A DNA stretch of 18,593 nt from Planctomycetaceae bacterium (GTDB lineage: Bacteria > Planctomycetota > Planctomycetia > Pirellulales > PALSA-1355): NCBI GenBank assembly GCA_005773095.1, contig SXHT01000125.1:1-18593 (forward strand), read 5' to 3'. A program made the position numbers and the translations under genes. Below the pieces are notes generated by a model. That model did not search any database and had not been told where the DNA came from. It saw only the letters and a program-made list of their open reading frames with translations. Positions 14,901-18,593 of this stretch are shown here, piece after piece; within the stretch, counting starts at the first letter, position 1, and the number at the start of each line of letters is the position of its first letter.

Positions 14901-15927
14901 GGTCGCGATAGCGGACGGAACCGGCGAAAACGAATTTGTTTTTGTGCGAGGCAATCATCGAACCACCGGCACGGTGGCGGACCGGCGGATGATCGACGCG
15001 ATTTCAACCGACATTTCGTTTGACCTTTCGTCCGACCATGGGAGCGGGCGATTGCGTTTGGCCGAAGCAGTTGTCTCGCCGAAAAATCCGCTGACGGCGC
15101 GGGTGATGGTCAATCGGTTGTGGCATCATTTGTTCGGCCGCGGGCTGGTGCCTTCCACCGATAACTTTGGGGTACTGGGCGAAGCACCCACGCATCCGGA
15201 ATTGCTGGATTATTTGGCCGACGAGTTTGTTACGGACGGATGGTCGATCAAACGGGCATTGCAGCGAATGGTCACCAGCGCTACGTACCGTATGTCCAGC
15301 CAGCGCGACGAACATGCCGAGCGAACGGATCCGGCCAACCAATGGCTGCATCGCATGGAGATCAAGCGCGCATCGGGAGAGGTGATCCGCGATGCGATCC
15401 TGCAGATTTCCGGGCGAATGGATCCGACGATGTTTGGGCCTGGAGTTCCGCTATATCTCACATCGTTTATGCAGGGTAGGGGCCGGCCTGGCGAAAGTGG
15501 CCCACTCGATGGAAACGGGCGTCGCAGCGTCTACCTCGAGGTCCGCCGCAATTTTCTCAACCCCATGATGCTGGCGTTTGATACGCCTTCACCGTTTAAT
15601 ACCGTGGGGAGACGAACGGTCTCGAACGTTCCGTCCCAAGCCCTGATTCTGCTCAATCATCCCTTGGTGGTGGAACAAGCGGGCTTGTGGGCAGAGCGGC
15701 TGCTGGCCGGCGAGCCGGACGAACAACAGCGGTTCGATCGGATGTTCCGCGAAGCGTACGCTCGGCCGATCAGCGAACGCGAACGAGCCATGTGCGAGGA
15801 ATTCCTTCAGCAGCATCGCGAGGAGCTTACGCGAGCGGGAACTCCGGCCGAGAAACTGGAATCGCTGTGCTGGCGCGACTTGTGCCACGCGGTGATGAAT
15901 GCCAAAGAGTTTTATTACGTGAACTGA
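11950..15927 (+). CDS. PSCyt1-DUF1549-DUF1553 c-type heme protein
   Basis: A 1325-residue exported planctomycete protein. Order: a long basic N-region and Sec-type signal (hydrophobic LLFVPLALMLFAMGWAPSALF, about 35-55); PSCyt1 with heme motif CFECH (84-88) after FFEKEVRPLLAKR; DUF1549/PSCyt2 (about 205-425) with the RRDLDRFILDRL start and a second heme-type motif CARCH (395-399); a short helical stretch; a carbohydrate-binding-like beta sandwich (about 547-630); a second beta-rich insert with FEDFNDSALPGW...IFLDDIRFSD (about 717-867); and DUF1553/PSD1 (about 1030-1325) with NPLTARVMVNRLWHHLFGRG and ILLNHPLV. The inserts make it longer than the usual form. Role in the family is unproven; heme attachment points to periplasmic redox work on polysaccharides. 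ATG at 11950 is preferred to TTG at 11941. It is followed after 27 bases by its usual DUF1501 partner. Confidence 0.93.
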   Translation: MFQRRLADVKPQLTSAGCVSRRCPWRPFSRNVSGLLFVPLALMLFAMGWAPSALFAQEPPQPAFSADDLEFFEKEVRPLLAKRCFECHGPDEDDPAGGLHMISREALIEGGDTGSAIDLESLEDSLLLEVISYGGLFEMPPDSKMPDAEIAVLTRWVEVGVPWPSGEAAKKIGPKQFDLQQRRSEHWCWQPVIRPALPETDDANWPRRDLDRFILDRLRREGLSPAPEADRRTLIRRLTFDLTGLPPTPEEVEAYLTDTSDDAYERLVDRLLASPRFGEHWARRWMDLVRYAETCGHEYDYPIPHAYQFRDYLIRAFNADVPYDQFVREHIAGDLLAKPRRNPTDVFNESIIGTGFWFLGEATHGPVDVRGDEAGRIDNQIDVFGKTFLGLTIACARCHDHMFDAIATRDYYGLSGFLQSSRRQLALLDPGRKIETAHRALISRQSELDRQLASVQAATAQADWEAAALTLAAALEFAAGTGARVEPATIRIQGEDLASPQPSGGRTVVQDLSAAGEVRWDGGKHLWWLDGQPGDQLDLPLDLPIAGEYGLFAEFTMAPDYGVVELQLDGQPLGEPMDLYAPTVTKTGPRTLRAGHFEKGEHRLTIKLNGKNPEAVPKYMFGLDFIEWKAQPSVAAAKRREQLELLARERDLRLESLVAWTEALRDGRLAEPSHPLHAVSSLLQTKSKIDRHAIQQLVSQLTEEQNESERILADSPTFEDFNDSALPGWYQSGWAFDSGSHSGWSADDSHPAGQFVARPGTISSGSVGTPLYGVLRSPTFELTRKFVHYRAAGRDVELRVIIDGFTLDTYNPLLFNGATIRLDSPDRYSWIAQGQDIGNYLGHRAHLEIIDHSGGSIFLDDIRFSDHARLIDPPSNFALEILDRWSAGLDGGSETVSGPASARSDADEDSERCVNLARALVDAMRRTMDVEQPDGDAASLLDWIIRWNLIDVEPFAAKVDGLRQQFEDRRTWLAEHRIPTPTFAVAIADGTGENEFVFVRGNHRTTGTVADRRMIDAISTDISFDLSSDHGSGRLRLAEAVVSPKNPLTARVMVNRLWHHLFGRGLVPSTDNFGVLGEAPTHPELLDYLADEFVTDGWSIKRALQRMVTSATYRMSSQRDEHAERTDPANQWLHRMEIKRASGEVIRDAILQISGRMDPTMFGPGVPLYLTSFMQGRGRPGESGPLDGNGRRSVYLEVRRNFLNPMMLAFDTPSPFNTVGRRTVSNVPSQALILLNHPLVVEQAGLWAERLLAGEPDEQQRFDRMFREAYARPISERERAMCEEFLQQHREELTRAGTPAEKLESLCWRDLCHAVMNAKEFYYVN

Positions 15928-15954
15928 ACTGGAAATAGCCAAAGCGCCGCCAGT

Positions 15955-17415
15955 ATGAGTAACAACTGCCATCACTGCGGACGGTTTCGCCAGTCGGCAA
16001 CGACCAGGCGGCAAATGCTGCGCGAGTCAGCCTGCGGGTTTGGCGCGGTTGCGCTGGCCGCACTGCTGGAGCGGTATGGCTTTTCGGACGAAGTGACCGG
16101 CGGAGTTCGTCCCGGCACGGCGGGACCCTGGCGCCCTCGTCCGCCGCACTATCGTCCGCGCGTCAAACACGTCATCTACTTGTACATGGACGGCGGGCCA
16201 TCCCAAGTCGATACGTTCGATCCCAAACCGCTCTTGGCGCGCCATCATGGAAAGCCGTTTCAGCAGAAAATCGAGCCGACGCAGTTCAATAACATCGGGA
16301 CCGTCATGCAGTCCCCGTGGAAATTCAACAAATACGGCGAAAGTGGGATCGAGGTCAGCGATCTGTTTCCCCATGTCGCGCAGCACGTCGACGACCTGGC
16401 CGTGATTCGATCGATGGTTTCCGAGTTTTCCGAACACACCAACGCGAATTATTTTCTGCATACCGGCAACGGATTTCAGGGTCGGCCCGGAATGGGAGCA
16501 TGGGTCGGTTACGGTTTGGGAAGCGAAAATCAGAATTTACCTGGATTCGTCGTGCTCAACGGCGGATTGATTCCGCCGGGGGGACTCGATTGTTTCAACA
16601 GTGGGTTCTTGCCCGCGGCGTTCCAGGGTTCCGTCTTCAATGCGTCCGATCCGCCGCTGGATAACATACGGCCGCCGGATGCGACGCAAAGCCTGCAGGC
16701 GTCCAAGCTGCAGATGATCCGCCAGCTGGATGAAAACACAATCGATCGCTGGGGCCGGTTCGACGAGCTGGAATCGGCGATCGCCAATTATGAACTGGCA
16801 TTTCGCATGCAGTCGGAAGTCCCCGAGCTCACGTCGCTCGATGACGAGACCGAATCGACGCGAAAAATGTACGGGCTCGACTCACCGAATCCCGGGACGG
16901 CGATTTTCAGCAGGCAGTGCCTGTTGGCTCGGCGGCTGGTCGAACGCGGCGTCCGGTTCATCGAGCTGACTTGCCCCAGCGTCGGCGGCGACCGTTGGGA
17001 TCAGCATAGGAACCTTCGCCAGGGACATCAGGACAACGCCTTGGCCGTCGATCAGGGAATTGGGGCGCTGTTGACCGATCTCAAGCGAGTCGGGCTGTTC
17101 GACGAAACACTGGTGATTTGGTCGGGCGAGTTCGGGCGGACGCCGTTTGCTCAAGGTTCCGACGGGCGCGATCACAACCCGTTCGGCTTTAGCCTCTGGA
17201 TGGCGGGGGGAGGAATCAAAGGGGGGACCGTTTACGGCGCCACCGATGAATTCGGCTACCGCAGCGTGGAAAACAAAGTCGAGATTTACGATCTTCACGC
17301 CACCATGCTTCACTTGCTGGGGGTCAACCACGAGCAGCTGACGTACCGCTGGGGCGGGCGCGACATGCGATTGACTGACGTCCACGGCAAGCTGGTCGAG
17401 GCTGTCTTGGCTTAA
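15955..17415 (+). CDS. DUF1501 domain protein, partner of the PSCyt1 gene
   Basis: A 486-residue protein with a Tat-type signal (TTRRQMLRESACGFGAVALAALL, residues 16-38). The start, MSNNCHHCG, carries two Cys that may be incidental. DUF1501 landmarks: KHVIYLYMDGGPSQVDTFDPKP (about 71-92), DLAVIRSM, NYFLHTGNG, CLLARRLVERGVRFIELT, GHQDNALAVDQ, VIWSGEFGRTP and GRDHNPFGFSLWMAGGGIKGGTVYG, ending in DLHATMLHLLGVNHEQLTYRWGGRD. The layout belongs to the alkaline-phosphatase-like superfamily. It is coded 27 bases after the PSCyt1-DUF1549-DUF1553 gene, the conserved planctomycete pair, and the two products are assumed to act together in the periplasm. It is clearly a different paralogue from the DUF1501 protein at 7287. 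No strong ribosome binding site is seen before the ATG, so translation may be coupled. Confidence 0.94.
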   Translation: MSNNCHHCGRFRQSATTRRQMLRESACGFGAVALAALLERYGFSDEVTGGVRPGTAGPWRPRPPHYRPRVKHVIYLYMDGGPSQVDTFDPKPLLARHHGKPFQQKIEPTQFNNIGTVMQSPWKFNKYGESGIEVSDLFPHVAQHVDDLAVIRSMVSEFSEHTNANYFLHTGNGFQGRPGMGAWVGYGLGSENQNLPGFVVLNGGLIPPGGLDCFNSGFLPAAFQGSVFNASDPPLDNIRPPDATQSLQASKLQMIRQLDENTIDRWGRFDELESAIANYELAFRMQSEVPELTSLDDETESTRKMYGLDSPNPGTAIFSRQCLLARRLVERGVRFIELTCPSVGGDRWDQHRNLRQGHQDNALAVDQGIGALLTDLKRVGLFDETLVIWSGEFGRTPFAQGSDGRDHNPFGFSLWMAGGGIKGGTVYGATDEFGYRSVENKVEIYDLHATMLHLLGVNHEQLTYRWGGRDMRLTDVHGKLVEAVLA

Positions 17416-17428
17416 GGGGCGAAACAGC

Positions 17429-17444
17429 TTGCGAGGCCTCGCAA
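17429..17444. terminator. Perfect 16-bp palindrome after the DUF1501 operon
   Basis: TTGCGAGGCCTCGCAA lies 14 bases after the stop codon at 17415. It has no loop and no T-run, so it is a weak terminator candidate. Confidence 0.35.
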
Positions 17445-17479
17445 CTAAAGGAACGCCGCGAGATCCAAGAAGGATTGTT

Positions 17480-17503
17480 ACCTCTCCCTGGTCAGGGAGA
17501 GGT
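17480..17503. repeat. Dispersed hairpin element CCTCTCCCTG..CAGGGAGAGG
   Basis: ACCTCTCCCTG, GT, CAGGGAGAGGT: an 11-bp perfect stem with a 2-base loop. It is followed by TCGACGCGCAGCG and GGGTGAGGGTG, a combination I recall from dispersed intergenic repeats in many GC-rich bacterial genomes. Confidence 0.6.
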
Positions 17504-17544
17504 CGACGCGCAGCGTTGGGTGAGGGTGGACGGGAAGGAATGAA

Positions 17545-17596
17545 AACGAATAACAATCTAACCGCCCGAGTACAGACGGTTAGATTGTTATTCGTT
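17545..17596. repeat. 20-bp perfect inverted repeat with 12-base loop
   Basis: AACGAATAACAATCTAACCG (17545-17564) and its exact reverse complement (17577-17596) flank CCCGAGTACAGA. AT-rich arms in GC-rich DNA. The right arm contains the last codons and stop of the Tat-signal stub, so the palindrome sits exactly where that gene is broken. Confidence 0.8.
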
Positions 17597-17701
17597 GGGC
17601 GACTTCGGCGCGTCTTCGGCCCGCAGGCCGCTGGCGAAGTAGCCCGCCCCGGCGAGCGCGGCGGAGGTGAGTGCGAATTGGCGGCGGGAGAGTTGGCTCA
17701 C
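17588..17701 (-). pseudogene. Truncated N-terminus of a Tat-exported oxidoreductase (Gfo/Idh/MocA-like)
   Basis: GTG at 17699-17701, with GAGG five bases upstream, reads VSQLSRRQFALTSAALAGAG, then YFASGLRAEDAPKSPNE and TAA. This is a complete twin-arginine signal with the short linker ending in KSPNE. In planctomycete Gfo/Idh/MocA oxidoreductases such a signal is normally followed by KLNIAxIG and the Rossmann fold; here the frame ends at the 20-bp inverted repeat and no oxidoreductase domain follows. An ATG at 17743 would add 14 residues but lacks a ribosome binding site. The family call is from the signal-linker style only. It is divergent from the PSCyt1 stub. Confidence 0.6.
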
Positions 17702-17906
17702 GGCGACCTCGCGGGAGGAGACGACGGGAGGGGAGGGTGGCATTGTACAGGGCTGGTTTGGGTGACGTCCAATCGGCAGAGGAATAATTTGGCGCATACA
17801 AGCAAGAAAAATCCTCCCGCCAACTCGCGACGCTGCCTCGCGGTTCGAGTAAGATCGAGCAAGACCAACCCCTGGTTCAACTTGTTGCTTGCTGTGGGAG
17901 ATGCGA

Positions 17907-18066
17907 ATGAAACGGCTGTGGTTGATGGCGGCCATCGCAATGCTCTTCGGTGCGGCGCAATTCGTTTGGGCCGCCGAGTTGCCGGCGCCCGCCGAGCGGA
18001 AGGTCGACTTCGCCCGCGACGTGCGCCCGCTCCTCGCGGCGCAGTACTGGAAGTGCCACGGCGCGT
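17907..18066 (+). pseudogene. Truncated N-terminus of a second PSCyt1-type protein
   Basis: ATG at 17907, six bases after GGGAG, reads a Sec signal peptide (MKRLWLMAAIAMLFGAAQ.., cleavage after VWA) followed by KVDFARDVRPLLAAQYWKCH and G. This is the start of the PSCyt1 domain (usual form VDFxRDxRPLLAxxCxxCHG). The first heme-binding Cys is replaced, giving YWKCH instead of CxxCH. After the His-Gly the sequence changes abruptly into antisense IS630 transposase, and the frame runs on without meaning to 18188. It is therefore a broken gene; loss of the Cys fits decay. Confidence 0.75.
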
Positions 18067-18170
18067 TGGATCGTAGGATTTTGCGTAGATTTCGAGCACT
18101 TCTTCCATGTTTGCCACAAATTCCCCATCGGCCTTGGGCGGAATCACCCAATACTGGATCTTGCGATTCG

Positions 18171-18593
18171 TCATGCCGTTTTTTTTAGCGTGCGCCGCAC
18201 CGTTTCGTAACTGATCGCCTCGACAATCTCGAGCTCGACGACCTTGCGAGCCAGCAGCCGGAGCGTCCAATTGGCGTAGCCTTTCGGCGGCGGACCCAGG
18301 CGAGCCGCGATGATTTTGGCCTCCTGTTCTCCGTCAAGCAACTTCTCAGTGGGCGGAGCGGGACGTTTCTTTCCCTCCAAAGTTTCTTGAAAACCGGACT
18401 CGACCAACCGCTGGCGAACCACCTCGACCGTCTGCCGCCGGCAGCCAAAGGCCTCAGCGATATGACTGTCGCTCCAAGCACAACCATTCACATCGGCCTT
18501 CAACAGGATCTGCGCACGCCGCACTTTCTGACCGCTGCCGCTCAGCTTTTTCGTGACCTCCAGAAGCGTGTTGCGTTCCTGTCGCGACAGCCG
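18171..18593 (-). CDS. IS630-family transposase, N-terminal frame (partial)
   Basis: Reading leftward from the window edge: RLSRQERNTLLEVTKKLSGS, then QKVRRAQILLKAD, WSDSHIAEAFGCRRQTVEVV, LDGEQEAKIIAARLGPPP and WTLRLLARKVVELEIVEAIS, ending YETVRRTLKKTA and TGA at 18171-18173. This is the helix-turn-helix half of an IS630/Tc1-mariner-type transposase, which binds the ends of the element. The start codon is outside the window. The catalytic half continues in the -1 frame: from an A8 run the protein reads KKNGMTNRKIQYWVIPPKAD and GEFVANMEEVLEIYAKSYDP, colinear with single-frame relatives. It is then lost at about 18063. The visible element is thus inactive unless an intact copy exists elsewhere. 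Confidence 0.85.
   Translation of the reverse strand, partial: RLSRQERNTLLEVTKKLSGSGQKVRRAQILLKADVNGCAWSDSHIAEAFGCRRQTVEVVRQRLVESGFQETLEGKKRPAPPTEKLLDGEQEAKIIAARLGPPPKGYANWTLRLLARKVVELEIVEAISYETVRRTLKKTA
18179..18186 (-). other. A8 run, probable -1 frameshift site in the transposase
   Basis: On the minus strand CTA AAA AAA ACG GCA TGA ends the first frame. Slipping back one base gives CTA AAA AAA AAC GGC ATG and restores the transposase reading (KKNGMTNRKIQYW..). The run contains the heptamer A AAA AAA in the correct register. It could be programmed frameshifting or a simple decay mutation. Confidence 0.6.

Larger units (their letters stand above)
18063..18593 (-). mobile_element. IS630-family insertion sequence, partial
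   Basis: The right end of the window is filled by leftward IS630-type transposase sequence that continues beyond the window. It stops at about 18063 in the middle of the DDE domain, at YDPTR just before where the family shows its first catalytic Asp region, and joins the PSCyt1 stub there. No terminal inverted repeat is visible at this junction, so the element has lost its end by deletion or rearrangement. Confidence 0.8.

Noticed and set aside
16882..17556. 224-codon minus-strand frame
   Set aside because: Antisense of the DUF1501 gene and the repeat region; no recognisable domain.
17848..17856. Second att copy of the tRNA-Val 3' end (GGTTCGAGT)
   Set aside because: Only about 9 bases match the tRNA T-loop region; no longer duplicate of the tRNA end was seen in the window.
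17429..18076. 215-codon plus-strand frame
   Set aside because: Runs through inverted repeats and antisense of the Tat stub; its composition fits no protein family.

Overview
The window looks like chromosomal DNA from a GC-rich planctomycete, probably a Pirellulales/Blastopirellula-type lineage. The evidence is gene content that is almost diagnostic for that phylum: a paralogue-type DUF1559 pseudopilin with the FSLVELLAVIAIIG prepilin segment, two DUF1501 proteins with Tat signals, a PSCyt1-DUF1549-DUF1553 c-type-heme giant protein, a PEP-CTERM protein with dockerin-like repeats, and a tyrosine integrase of the KPWPKL..NLRSTRQTELAE type.

Layout. 1-46 is the tail of a rightward gene, followed by a palindromic repeat cluster (51-195). 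300-4038 is a leftward carbohydrate-type block, in transcription order: secreted BNR/Asp-box sialidase-like protein, a TIM-barrel glycosidase-like protein, and a Gfo/Idh/MocA oxidoreductase. 4194-5701 is a leftward pair (a small two-repeat hypothetical protein, then a DUF1559 pseudopilin). It is divergent from a rightward iron-type alcohol dehydrogenase (5806-6987), and both divergent genes appear to have leaderless promoters. 7047-7202 is a nested palindromic repeat. 7287-8663 is a solitary DUF1501 gene. 8956-9495 is a tandem pair of TatA-like genes, fitting the Tat signals encoded on both sides. 9864-10946 encodes a LamG-like/dockerin-like/PEP-CTERM surface protein.

11112-11735 is a mobile-element scar around tRNA-Val(CAC). 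The C-terminal part of a tyrosine integrase reads into the antisense strand of the tRNA, and a fragment resembling the N-terminus of the same integrase family lies on the other side. 11950-17415 is an intact two-gene operon (PSCyt1-DUF1549-DUF1553 plus DUF1501), the standard planctomycete pairing.

17429-18593 is a decayed region. It holds three strong inverted repeats, two divergent gene stubs (a Tat-signal stub probably from a Gfo/Idh/MocA oxidoreductase, and the signal peptide plus broken heme motif of a second PSCyt1 protein), and an IS630-family transposase that needs a -1 frameshift at an A8 run and is cut off at its junction with the PSCyt1 stub.

I did not find a clearly new multi-gene defence or biosynthetic system. 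The parts most worth a second look are the integrase/tRNA-Val scar, the divergent leaderless promoter pair with identical geometry, the constant-flank/variable-hairpin repeats, the alcohol dehydrogenase with altered metal ligands, and the broken divergent stub pair beside the IS630 fragment.
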